Shown here: piece by piece, positions 17,001 to 24,222 of the stretch | How the letters are laid out: each line of letters opens with the position of its first letter | How positions within the stretch are numbered: position 1 is the first letter of the stretch | Assembly (NCBI GenBank): GCA_963603365.1 | Contig: CAVCMI010000026.1 | Location: 1-29,668 of the forward strand | Source of the DNA: F23-D06 sp963603365 | Lineage (GTDB): Bacteria > Bacteroidota > Bacteroidia > Bacteroidales > WCHB1-69 | Length of the DNA stretch: 29,668 nucleotides | Direction: 5' to 3' | Made by a program: the position numbers and the translations under genes | The notes under the pieces: generated by a model | Told to the model about the DNA's origin: nothing | The model's database searches: none | The model's input: only the letters and a program-made list of their open reading frames with translations

Positions 17001-17808
17001 CAGTGTTGAGGGGAGTGTTACAGTTGGCGTTTCAAAAATCACCATTCAACAAACCCCCGATTATTTACTATGTTTTGAGGATGGCATTACGCTGCAAGTT
17101 CAACACGATGGCGGCGAGGGCTGCAGTTATAGATGGAACCTTGACGACGGCACATCCTACGAAGAAGAAGCCCCATACGTGTCGCCCTCGGCCACTACGG
17201 GATACCATGTTACGGTGACCAATGCTTTAGGATGCAAGGCTGTTGGTTACGGCCGCATCGTAAAGAGGGTGGGAACGTTTCCGGAAACGCTGTCAGCCTG
17301 GTGTGAAATCTGCAGCATCAAACAACTTGACACTACGGCGGTGTTCGCTACAGACTATGGCCAGGACTACACCTATCAATGGACACCCTCCGGCAACGCT
17401 CTTTCGCCAAACATGCCGTCTACACGGGTCTGGCCGCTGCTCGATACAGAATATATGGTTACAGTAACCGACACGTTCGGGTGTGCGCTGAACGCTTCTG
17501 TGAAAATAGACGTCGATCCAATTACGTGTTCAGACCCATACGTGTTTATCCCGAACGCTTTTTCGCCTAACGGTGACGGCGTTAACGACAAGCTCTTTGT
17601 CAGGAGCGCGATCCTCGACCATTTTACTTTCATGGTTTATAGCCATTGGGGACAAAAGGTTTTTGAGACCAACGACTTGAATGATGGATGGGACGGCACA
17701 TTTAAAGGAGAACCATGCCAGAACGGTGTTTACGACTATCACTTTCAGGGTGTCTGCGTCGGCGGCGACGAAATTGAAGTCAGGGGAAATGTGATGTTGG
17801 TACGATAA
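14056..17808 (+). CDS. SBBP-repeat beta-propeller/PKD/Ig-like protein with T9SS type B sorting domain
   Basis: This gene encodes 1250 residues from ATG 14056. The start is chosen because it opens a signal peptide (1-20, ending WCA) and lies just after a -7 promoter. After the signal comes an N-terminal domain with the FVGNVGQW motif (about 30-250) seen in Bacteroidetes SBBP proteins. SBBP beta-propeller repeats follow (about 270-740), with motifs such as KFNAAGTSLLYATYLGGS and DFPVTTNAF. A PKD domain (about 755-835) carries FWDFGDG, and Ig-like segments with paired Cys run to about 1150. The C-terminus (about 1162-1250) is a gliding-motility-associated type B T9SS sorting domain, with FIPNAFSPNGDGVND and a GWDGTFKG motif. 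Export through T9SS to the cell surface is expected. The function of the propeller is unknown; an adhesion or matrix role is plausible. Confidence 0.92.
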   Translation: MKKQVLLLLVLLHHLSPWCAPSDSVHQDHTLQFVGNVGQWHQNVLYKTPLVNGAIFFEPTCLTFHFFDAPFLQKHTSPHNLSKKDYLVHFSSYKVHFVEANPDVNVRSSNPYPFHYNFFKGNRREEWAGRVPVFSDIHYDNLYKGINLHLYQQIGHLKYEFVLEPYANPDLIAMQYDGVKSLTLKREMLYVQTSLGNVVEMPPVAYQIVNKQDTVFVRCRYSLSDNMVSFTLSDYDPSIPLIIDPVVVFSSFSGSAADNWGYTSTFDSQGNLYGGGITFGVGYPTTVGAYQEDYCAGASSLYTDVTISKFNAAGTSLLYATYLGGSRLDIPHSLVVSDNNELYVMGTTGSDDFPVTTNAFDTVFNGGVNVTLSTSLPFFYGSDIFVSRFSQDGSQLLSSSFIGGSANDGLNVSSVLRKNYADENRGEIILDDNNNVYVVSSTSSADFPVTARSVSPSHRGLQDACVFKMNYSLTQMIWSTFLGGSQDDAGFSISVASDNSVYVCGGTLSPDLPVTYNACQPQYAGNADGFVAHISENGNVLKSCTFLGKSGYDQCFLVKTDKFDNPHLFGQTDAAGNAWIQNASYYVPGGGQFLVKMTPDLDSISWMTAYGTGNGGPDISPTALMVDYCRNIYMSGWGSQELNGFGGTSGLPITGDAFQSYTDGQDFYFICISDDASELKYGSFFGGTLLHGSREHVDGGTSRFDRKGRIYQAVCAGCGGTNDFPTTNGAWAQTNGSSNCNLGVVKMDFGLPEVVADFSSPRTVCYPDGVRFENNSQTIGSGSHYFWDFGDGRSSTEESPMHFYQTSGVYQVTLVVIDAGSCNYSDTLTKSLLVLTNNQATLPELSICAGDFVQIGLPPFASADFEWQPSPDIADVHISNPIVSPSSDADYCLIMTSGSCVDTFRQHVNVFPLPALLMNDTVVCKGDAALLYVVPIVTGTPLSVEWSYNPQFTAVFARNLPEVTVSPEITSTYYVRVNDTHCSVEGSVTVGVSKITIQQTPDYLLCFEDGITLQVQHDGGEGCSYRWNLDDGTSYEEEAPYVSPSATTGYHVTVTNALGCKAVGYGRIVKRVGTFPETLSAWCEICSIKQLDTTAVFATDYGQDYTYQWTPSGNALSPNMPSTRVWPLLDTEYMVTVTDTFGCALNASVKIDVDPITCSDPYVFIPNAFSPNGDGVNDKLFVRSAILDHFTFMVYSHWGQKVFETNDLNDGWDGTFKGEPCQNGVYDYHFQGVCVGGDEIEVRGNVMLVR

Positions 17809-17814
17809 AAAATC

Positions 17815-17843
17815 TTTAACGATTGTTAAAAAGTGTATTTTTG
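17815..17843 (+). promoter_or_regulatory. Promoter with overlapping inverted repeat
   Basis: TATTTTTG at 17836-17843 matches the -7 consensus. Just upstream, where a -33 box would lie, is a perfect inverted repeat tttaac-gatt-gttaaa (17815-17830). The pair could be a promoter with an operator. Alternatively it is a weak hairpin after the previous gene, although no T run follows it directly. Confidence 0.5.
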
Positions 17844-17886
17844 CCGACGTTTTTTTCAGCCTAACTTGATGATGGAGAAAGGAAAA

Positions 17887-19023
17887 ATGAGTCAGGAAAA
17901 ACACTCGTTCAAGGATTCCTGGAAATCCTTGAAAATGCGTTCAAAAATCTATCAGGTTGTCGTGCATCTTTTTGCTGCCGCCGGTTTCGTCATATTGGGC
18001 GCTTGGGCGTTCTATCAGTTGGGGTTCACTAAAAACCGGGGCGCCGTTGATCACAACAACCGTTACCTTGCTGACTACAAAACGATAGGTGCGAATGCCG
18101 ATTCTGCTGCCGTGTTTGAGGAAAACATGCGCGACCACCTTGATTTGGTGGCGATGAGCAAATTCTACCCGGTAAATGCACACCTTATTGCAGATGCGGG
18201 GCGGTTCAATTTCCGTAATGACGGCATAAGCCAGATGATTTATGCGGCCAATATGTATCTCAAAGAGGACGGAAGCAACCAACAGTACCAGAAAATGGTT
18301 GCAGAACTGAGGCAGGTTTACAGCAAGTACTCAAACTCAAATGCCACTGAAAATCTCATCCCCTGGATGAATGAACCCGCTTGGGCCGCATTGAAAGAGG
18401 CTATAGTAAAAGACAAGGAGGCCATTTTGAAGGCATCAGAGATTACAGGTGTAGAGCCTCGTCTGATTGTGGGATGTTTGGTCGGCGAACAGATCCGGCT
18501 GTTTAATTCCAAACGAGAGATGTTCAAAAAGTATCTCGGGCCCGTAAAAGTGCTCTCCGTGCAGTCTCAGTTCTCGTTTGGCGTGAACGGAATCAAGGAC
18601 TTTACCGCGGAAAAGGTAGAATGCAACCTTAAAGACACGGCTTCCCCGTTCTATATGGGCAAGAAATACGAACATATTCTCGACTTCAGTACTGATGACC
18701 ATACGACAGAGCGGATAAACCGCTTGACAGACTACCATCATCACCTCTATTCCTACATATACACGGGTTGTATCTTGCATCAGACGATGTTGCAATGGAA
18801 ACGGGCAGGCTATGACATCTCCGGCCGCCCCGACATTCTGTTCACGTTGTTCAATTTAGGTTTCGCAGCCTCCAAGCCGGGACCGGACCCGAAGTGCGGT
18901 GGATCGCACATTACGGTGAATGACCGGGTATATACCTTTGGCGTTATCGGAAACGACTTCTATTTTTCCGGAGAACTTGCAGAAGAGTTCCCGCTGCAGG
19001 CCAAATCATTCGCCGATGAATAA
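17887..19023 (+). CDS. Membrane-anchored protein with lysozyme/lytic-transglycosylase-like pattern
   Basis: This gene encodes 378 residues from ATG 17887. In-frame ATGs at 17869 and 17872 are possible, but ggagaaagg lies at good distance before 17887. One N-terminal membrane helix (about 21-45) follows a basic segment, so the rest should be periplasmic. The central to C-terminal part has the spacing seen in goose-lysozyme/SLT-type folds. A Glu (E201) sits in VGCLVGEQIRLF after a helix containing SEITGVEPRLIVG. Then comes SQFSFGVNGIKDFTAEKVE, like the S-x-G-x-x-G-x-x-Q block, and finally LFNLG (about 321-325), like the AYNAG block. A peptidoglycan-cleaving role is inferred from this pattern only. 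The gene overlaps the next by 8 bases, implying coupled translation. Confidence 0.6.
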   Translation: MSQEKHSFKDSWKSLKMRSKIYQVVVHLFAAAGFVILGAWAFYQLGFTKNRGAVDHNNRYLADYKTIGANADSAAVFEENMRDHLDLVAMSKFYPVNAHLIADAGRFNFRNDGISQMIYAANMYLKEDGSNQQYQKMVAELRQVYSKYSNSNATENLIPWMNEPAWAALKEAIVKDKEAILKASEITGVEPRLIVGCLVGEQIRLFNSKREMFKKYLGPVKVLSVQSQFSFGVNGIKDFTAEKVECNLKDTASPFYMGKKYEHILDFSTDDHTTERINRLTDYHHHLYSYIYTGCILHQTMLQWKRAGYDISGRPDILFTLFNLGFAASKPGPDPKCGGSHITVNDRVYTFGVIGNDFYFSGELAEEFPLQAKSFADE

Positions 19024-20833
19024 GAAAATAGAACTGCTGCTGCCTGCCAAGGATGTGGTATGCGGGAAAACAGCCGTTTCTCATGGCGCCGATGCCGTCT
19101 ATATGGGCGCGCCGAAATTCGGGGCGCGACAGTCGGCGGGCAATACCTTGCAGCAGATTGACGAGATGGTGCAATATGCCCATTTGTACGGATCGAAGGT
19201 CTATGCTACGGTCAATACGTTGGTTAGAGACTCTGAAGCCAAGGAGGTCGAGCGGCTGATGCACGACTTGTACAATGCCGGTGTCGATGCCGTCATCGTA
19301 CAGGATATGGGCATCCTGAAAATGGACATCCCTCCGATCCCTCTGCATGCCAGCACCCAATGCCATAACAATAGTGTAGAACAAGTCCGCTTTCTGGAAC
19401 ATGCCGGCTTCCGGCGCGTCATTCTTGCCCGGGAAATGGACTTGGAGGGTGTCTGTAACATCCGCAAGAACACCACTGTTGAACTCGAAACATTTGTACA
19501 TGGCGCCTTGTGCGTTTGCTATAGCGGGCAATGCTATATGAGCCTCTGCCTTAACGGCAGGAGCGGAAACAGGGGAGAATGTGCCCAAGTGTGCCGCCAA
19601 CGATATAGTTTGCTGGATGCCGACGGACATGTATTGCAGCGCAACAAGCACTTGCTTTCTCTACGAGATATGAACCGCGCGCCTTACCTTGCCCAACTGC
19701 TTCAAGCCGGCATCTGCTCTCTGAAAGTGGAAGGCCGCCTGAAAGACGAACTTTATGTGAAAAACATCACGGCTTTTTACCGCAAAGAGATAGATGCTTT
19801 TTTAGGAGAAAACCATGAATATGTACGTTCGGGAAGCGGAACTACCCGTTTTTTCTTTGCCCCAGACCCCTCAAAGACGTTCAACCGCGGTTTTACGTCC
19901 TATTTTATGACAGGGGAAAGAGAAAAAATGGCTTCGTTTGATACGCCTAAGGCGAAAGGCGAGTATATGGGCGTTCTGAAACAATCCCATGGCCGATTGT
20001 ACTACGAGGGTGACAAGATTGTGGCGAACGGCGACGGGGTTTGCTTTGTGAACAAGTCGGGCGAATTGGAGGGCTTCTTTGTGAACGGAATGAAAAACAA
20101 TGAAATCATACCGCACAAGAAAGTCTCACAGTTCAACGAAGTGAAACTGTACAGGAACCAAGACCGAAATTTTGAGAAAGTGCTTTCCGGGAAGACGGCA
20201 GAAAGGAAAATATCGGTCGATATGGTCATTTACGAAACCGAAAGCGGAATCTCCCTTTTGATGGAAGACGAAGACGGTATGCAGGCGGTTTCTATGTTGG
20301 CAGTTGATAAAATACCCTCCGAACGTCCCGAAACTGCGATGAGACAGATGAAAGCAGCCTTGTCGAAGTTGGGAAATACGCCATTTGAACTGAACCGTCT
20401 GAAAACAGAAGTGCCCGCTCTATTTCTCCCGGCATCAGCCGTCAACAGATTGCGAAACGATGCTGCGGAACAGTTGAAAAGAAAAAGAATCGAGCATTTC
20501 CGCCCGTCAGACCAGAGACTCCAATACCACCCCGATCAGATGTTCTCGAGAATTGACTATAAAAGGAATGTGGTCAATCGCTTCAGCGAAGCCGTGTATA
20601 GAGATTTCGGAGCGGAAGAAATCGAACACGGCCTCGACCTGACCCGTGACTTTGGCGGAAAAGAGTTGATGGTGTGCAAGTATTGCCTCCGCTATGAACT
20701 GGGCTGCTGCAGAAGGAAAGGCAATACGGATGAAAACCTAAAGCAGCCCTGGTATCTGACCGATGGACGTTCACGCTACCGGCTCGATTTCGACTGCACT
20801 AAATGTTGTATGAGAATAACAGAAGAGTCTTGA
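19016..20833 (+). CDS. U32-family peptidase-like protein (RlhA/YegQ-type)
   Basis: This gene encodes 605 residues. ATG 19016 is chosen because the conserved U32 N-terminus (KIELLLPAKD, GADAVYMG) starts there; the longer frame from 18920 would read through the previous gene. Family hallmarks are HGALCVCYSGQC and NGRSGNRGECAQVCR (about 162-195) and KVEGRLKDELYV (about 238-250). A C-terminal domain carries a Cys cluster, CKYC and GCCRR (about 555-567) with FDCTKCC near 591, which may bind a metal or Fe-S cluster. U32 proteins were first described as collagenases. E. coli members RlhA and TrhP act instead in hydroxylation of 23S rRNA and tRNA with prephenate, so RNA modification is the likelier role, though not proven here. 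The start overlaps the upstream stop by 8 bases. Confidence 0.88.
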   Translation: MNKKIELLLPAKDVVCGKTAVSHGADAVYMGAPKFGARQSAGNTLQQIDEMVQYAHLYGSKVYATVNTLVRDSEAKEVERLMHDLYNAGVDAVIVQDMGILKMDIPPIPLHASTQCHNNSVEQVRFLEHAGFRRVILAREMDLEGVCNIRKNTTVELETFVHGALCVCYSGQCYMSLCLNGRSGNRGECAQVCRQRYSLLDADGHVLQRNKHLLSLRDMNRAPYLAQLLQAGICSLKVEGRLKDELYVKNITAFYRKEIDAFLGENHEYVRSGSGTTRFFFAPDPSKTFNRGFTSYFMTGEREKMASFDTPKAKGEYMGVLKQSHGRLYYEGDKIVANGDGVCFVNKSGELEGFFVNGMKNNEIIPHKKVSQFNEVKLYRNQDRNFEKVLSGKTAERKISVDMVIYETESGISLLMEDEDGMQAVSMLAVDKIPSERPETAMRQMKAALSKLGNTPFELNRLKTEVPALFLPASAVNRLRNDAAEQLKRKRIEHFRPSDQRLQYHPDQMFSRIDYKRNVVNRFSEAVYRDFGAEEIEHGLDLTRDFGGKELMVCKYCLRYELGCCRRKGNTDENLKQPWYLTDGRSRYRLDFDCTKCCMRITEES

Positions 20834-20865
20834 AAGTCATCAAAAGGGCACAATGGTTTTTTTTG

Positions 20866-20873
20866 TACATTTG
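20866..20873 (+). promoter_or_regulatory. Bacteroidetes-type -7 promoter element
   Basis: TACATTTG matches TAnnTTTG and lies 19 bases before the ATG at 20893. It probably drives the lipoprotein, butyrate kinase and NAD kinase genes, which have only 36 and 0 bases between them. Confidence 0.6.
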
Positions 20874-20892
20874 CAACCTAATTGTAAGACGG

Positions 20893-21351
20893 ATGAAAAA
20901 CAGAAATCGTTTCGCTATGATAGCCGTTGTCCTTTTGGCTGGCATAGCCGTGAGTTGTGATCGTTTTGATGATGCAAGCATCGTATTAGAGCGCGAGAAA
21001 TATGTGGATTCTACCCGAACAGTGTCGTACGTCGCTAAAGTTACAGACAATGGAGGGTGTGCGCGTTGTTTGGAGGCCGGATATTGCTACAGCACTTTCG
21101 ACACGATGCCTGCTTTCACTTGCAGATATACAACAGTAGTGCCGTTGATACAAGACTCTCTGCTGGTTGACAGCGGAGGCTGCTTCTTGAACTTTGCCTG
21201 GAGCATGCTTCTTCGCGAATCCTCGTCAGAGACAGGTCAACCGTCCGGGAACGACACTTGCGACAACTATTTTTTCAGGGCATACGTGACGACAAACGCC
21301 GGGACATTTTACAGCGCGGTTGACTCCGTCTCAATCCCTAAAGCACAATAG
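20893..21351 (+). CDS. Small cysteine-rich lipoprotein, FN3-like
   Basis: This gene encodes 152 residues from ATG 20893. The upstream frame from 20803 is not used because it overlaps the U32 gene and precedes the promoter. The N-terminus is a lipoprotein signal (hydrophobic core, then IAVSC with Cys 22 as lipid anchor). The mature part has six further Cys residues, enough for three disulfides. Motifs such as EAGYCYST and YFFRAYVTTNAGTFYS resemble FN3-like modules of Bacteroidetes lipoproteins, in which a GxxYST strand and a xxRAYxTNxxGTxYS strand recur. It should sit in the inner or outer membrane facing the periplasm or surface. No specific function can be assigned. It lies 36 bases upstream of butyrate kinase and is probably co-transcribed with it. 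Confidence 0.75.
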   Translation: MKNRNRFAMIAVVLLAGIAVSCDRFDDASIVLEREKYVDSTRTVSYVAKVTDNGGCARCLEAGYCYSTFDTMPAFTCRYTTVVPLIQDSLLVDSGGCFLNFAWSMLLRESSSETGQPSGNDTCDNYFFRAYVTTNAGTFYSAVDSVSIPKAQ

Positions 21352-21387
21352 GAAACAATATTAAAAGAAACAGAACAGATAAAGATT

Positions 21388-22458
21388 ATGAAAAGAATTC
21401 TTGCCATTAACCCTGGCGCAACCTCCACGAAAATTGCCCTGTTCGACGGAAACAAACAGATTTTCGTGAAAAACATCAAGCATACAACGGAGCAGTTGTC
21501 ACAGTTCAAGACAATAGCAGACCAATATGAGTTCCGCAAGGATGTTATTCTCTCGGAACTGAAAAACGAGAATATAGACATTCATGCCATAGACTTGGTT
21601 ATTGGACGCGGAGGTCTTGTAAAGCCTTTGAAATCAGGTGTGTATAGAATCAACGACTTGATGGAGGAGCATCTTAAAGCCGGCTATAGCGGTCAACATG
21701 CATGCAATTTAGGCGGCCTTATCGCCAAAGATATTGCAAAGACGATTGGGCTTGAGGATGCTTTCATTGCCGACCCTGTGGTGGTGGACGAAATGGATGA
21801 TGTGGCACGCATCGCAGGGCATCCGGATTTTGAAAGGAAGTCGATTTTCCACGCCCTTAACCAGAAAGCCATTGCACGGATGTATGCAAAAGACAGCGGG
21901 AAGAAATATGAAGACAGCAACTTGATTGTCTGTCACATGGGTGGCGGCGTCAGTGTTGGCGCGCACCGTCAAGGGCGTGTCATTGACGTCAACCAGGCTT
22001 TGGACGGTGAGGGTCCATTCTCGCCGGAACGGTCAGGTTCCCTGCCGATGAACCAGTTCCTGAAAGCTTGCTTCAGCGGGAAATATACGATGGAGGACAT
22101 GCAGAGAATATTGGTGGGCAAGGGCGGCTATGTTGGATATTTCGGCAACAATGATGCTATCGCCGTCGAAAAAGCCGCCAAAGAGGGCGACCCTAAAGCC
22201 GAACTTCTTGAGGAGGCGTTTGCCTATCAGGTGGCTAAACAGATCGGAGAGAATGCGGTGGTGCTGAAAGGTAAAGTTGATGCCATCATCCTTACGGGAG
22301 GCATCGCCTACGGGAAGCCCGTCGTGGCGCGCATTAAAAAGTATGTTGAATGGATCGCTCCCGTGGCAGTCTACCCCGGTGAAGATGAAATGGCGGCTAT
22401 GGCACTGAATGCCAATATGATCCTGAACGGCGAAATTGAGATTCAAGAATACGAATAG
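21388..22458 (+). CDS. buk: Butyrate kinase
   Basis: This gene encodes 356 residues, the usual length of butyrate kinases. The enzyme interconverts butyryl phosphate and ADP with butyrate and ATP (EC 2.7.2.7) in the cytoplasm; some homologues prefer branched-chain acids. Motifs of the acetate kinase/ASKHA fold are visible: INPGATSTKIALFD at the start, GRGGLVKPL near 73, CHMGGGVSVGAH (about 185-196), DGEGPFSPERSGSLP and ILTGGIAYG near the end. The usual partner, phosphate butyryltransferase, is not in this window. The stop codon is followed immediately by the ATG of NAD kinase, so the two are translationally linked. Confidence 0.95.
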   Translation: MKRILAINPGATSTKIALFDGNKQIFVKNIKHTTEQLSQFKTIADQYEFRKDVILSELKNENIDIHAIDLVIGRGGLVKPLKSGVYRINDLMEEHLKAGYSGQHACNLGGLIAKDIAKTIGLEDAFIADPVVVDEMDDVARIAGHPDFERKSIFHALNQKAIARMYAKDSGKKYEDSNLIVCHMGGGVSVGAHRQGRVIDVNQALDGEGPFSPERSGSLPMNQFLKACFSGKYTMEDMQRILVGKGGYVGYFGNNDAIAVEKAAKEGDPKAELLEEAFAYQVAKQIGENAVVLKGKVDAIILTGGIAYGKPVVARIKKYVEWIAPVAVYPGEDEMAAMALNANMILNGEIEIQEYE

Positions 22459-23319
22459 ATGACAATCGCACTCTATTGCCGGCAAGGCGGCGAACAGGAG
22501 TTTGTCCGAACAGTGGTGGACTTTCTCGCCGGCAACGGTCATAAAGTGCTTGTTCACGGCAATTGTCCAGACGAGGGCAATCGCCGTGAACTTTTTTTTA
22601 CACACAACGACTTGCAACGGCTGATGCCCGTGGACTTCATCGTGTCCATCGGCGGCGACGGCTCTTTCATTGAAGCCGCCAACTTGGTCGGCAACTTGGC
22701 CATTCCGATGGTCGGCATCAACACCGGGCGCATCGGTTTTTTGTCGGGCATCAAAAAGGACAATTTCAGGACATGTTTCAAGCGGCTGGAGCAGGGTGAC
22801 TACAAGATTGAGGAACGTGCCCTGCTGCATGTGGACAGCAGCGAGCCGCTCGGACTGTCTCATTCGTTTGTGTTGAACGACATCACCGTCAGGGCTACGA
22901 ACGCCGAAGCCATTGATGCCATAACGGTGTGGTCGGGGAAGCAAAAAATAAACACCTATTGGGCAGACGGGCTCATTGTGGCAACTCCAACAGGGTCAAC
23001 CGCTTATTCAATGAGTTGCGGCGGCCCGATCATACACCCGGGATGTGACGTGCAGATACTCACCCCCATTGCATCTCACTCGCTCAGTGTACGCCCACTC
23101 GTCATCCCGTCCGCTTTGCCTCTTGAAATAGAAATCAACAGCCGTACGGGCAACTTCTCGCTGCTGCTCGATACCGAACGGATAATCGTGCCCGACCATA
23201 TCCACATTCTTGTAAGCCAAGAGCATTTCCACGCACATACCGTGCTTTTCGACAATACCAGTTATTACGACATTATCCGCGAAAAGCTCCTGTGGGGCCT
23301 TGACAAACGTAACGGATAA
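22459..23319 (+). CDS. nadK: NAD kinase
   Basis: This gene encodes 286 residues, typical for the family. It phosphorylates NAD to NADP in the cytoplasm. The nucleotide-binding motif GGDGSFIEAA (about 65-74), the NDITVR motif near residue 140 and the glycine-rich TPTGSTAYSMSCGGP motif (about 178-192) are all present. The ATG directly abuts the butyrate kinase stop (tag/atg), which indicates coupled translation. The pairing with butyrate kinase and a lipoprotein does not suggest a dedicated pathway. Confidence 0.95.
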   Translation: MTIALYCRQGGEQEFVRTVVDFLAGNGHKVLVHGNCPDEGNRRELFFTHNDLQRLMPVDFIVSIGGDGSFIEAANLVGNLAIPMVGINTGRIGFLSGIKKDNFRTCFKRLEQGDYKIEERALLHVDSSEPLGLSHSFVLNDITVRATNAEAIDAITVWSGKQKINTYWADGLIVATPTGSTAYSMSCGGPIIHPGCDVQILTPIASHSLSVRPLVIPSALPLEIEINSRTGNFSLLLDTERIIVPDHIHILVSQEHFHAHTVLFDNTSYYDIIREKLLWGLDKRNG

Positions 23320-23403
23320 CCCACGCCGGCAGAATGTGCATTATTAACATATTGTTGTTTGCTTTTTGAGCGGACGAACGGTCTGAAACCTTTTTTTTAG
23401 CGC

Positions 23404-23411
23404 TACTTTTG
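23404..23411 (+). promoter_or_regulatory. Bacteroidetes-type -7 promoter for ftsQAZ
   Basis: TACTTTTG matches TAnnTTTG and lies 29 bases before the ftsQ ATG. It sits in the only sizeable gap (121 bases) between nadK and ftsZ, so it is the likely start of a ftsQ-ftsA-ftsZ transcript. Confidence 0.6.
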
Positions 23412-23440
23412 TGACTAATTAATCGGTAATTCGACCCTGT

Positions 23441-24193
23441 ATGAGGTACGTCAAGGCTGCGACACGTATTATTTTGGTTGTCAGCATTTTGGTATTGGCT
23501 GTGTTTGCTGTTGTCAAAGTGCCCAAGAGAACGTATGATAGTATCAAGGTGACCCCTCACACGGAAAACGAAAGTGTGCTCGTGACACAGGCAGATGTCG
23601 AGAAAATGATTGAAGACAAAGGAATTGAAATCATCGGAAAGAGAATCAGGGATGTGGATCTTACTGCGGTGACAGAGTTGCTGGAGCAGAATCCCTATAT
23701 TGCCAAAATAAATTTCGTCCACTCTTCCGGTACCCGCCTTCTGATTGACTATACGCTCCGGAACATTATTTTACATGTCTATACCGCTGACAATGAGCAG
23801 TATTTTGTGGATGCAGAAGGTTGTCTTGTTCCATTTACTCCCAGAATGCAGGACTATCTGATCATTGCCAACGGCAAAATCCGGCAGCCCTACAAGAAAG
23901 GCACGGCAGTGGCGGACAATTGGAAGCCTGTGTTTGAAGTGGCCACGAAGATCCTGGCAGACGATTTCTCCCGGGCACAGTTTCGCCAGATCTATCTGAA
24001 TGAAAAAGGGCAAATAGAACTGGTCTCCACATTCGGGAACCAGATTGTGCTTTTGGGGAACGGCGACAATGTGGAGGAAAAACTCGAAAACCTGAAGGTC
24101 GTATATCGCGAGGGGCTGTCACGAAAAGGCTACGAGACATATACCTTGCTGGACGCAAGGTACAAGAACAGGATCATAGCAGAAAGGAAGTAA
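23441..24193 (+). CDS. ftsQ: Cell division protein FtsQ
   Basis: This gene encodes 250 residues. A short cytoplasmic start and one membrane helix (about 8-27) precede a POTRA-like segment (about 35-100) with SIKVTPHTENESVLVTQADV and ELLEQNPYIAKINF. A beta domain follows, with YFVDAEGCLVPF and TLLDARYKNRIIAERK at the end. FtsQ bridges early and late divisome proteins in the periplasm. The identification rests on architecture and on the position directly before ftsA (29-base gap) and ftsZ. Unlike the common dcw arrangement, no murG or murC precedes it; nadK does. Confidence 0.88.
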   Translation: MRYVKAATRIILVVSILVLAVFAVVKVPKRTYDSIKVTPHTENESVLVTQADVEKMIEDKGIEIIGKRIRDVDLTAVTELLEQNPYIAKINFVHSSGTRLLIDYTLRNIILHVYTADNEQYFVDAEGCLVPFTPRMQDYLIIANGKIRQPYKKGTAVADNWKPVFEVATKILADDFSRAQFRQIYLNEKGQIELVSTFGNQIVLLGNGDNVEEKLENLKVVYREGLSRKGYETYTLLDARYKNRIIAERK

Positions 24194-24222
24194 TCATCGA
24201 ACAATATAAAAAAGGCTGTCTT

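Noticed and set aside
18920..19015. Longer start for the U32 protein
   Set aside because: The extra residues lie within the previous gene in another frame; the conserved family N-terminus starts at 19016.
22033..22944. 303-codon - strand frame across buk and nadK
   Set aside because: It is antisense to two firmly identified genes, with no motif of its own.
23320..23440. Terminator after nadK
   Set aside because: No stable stem is found; the T run at 23391-23398 is not preceded by a hairpin.
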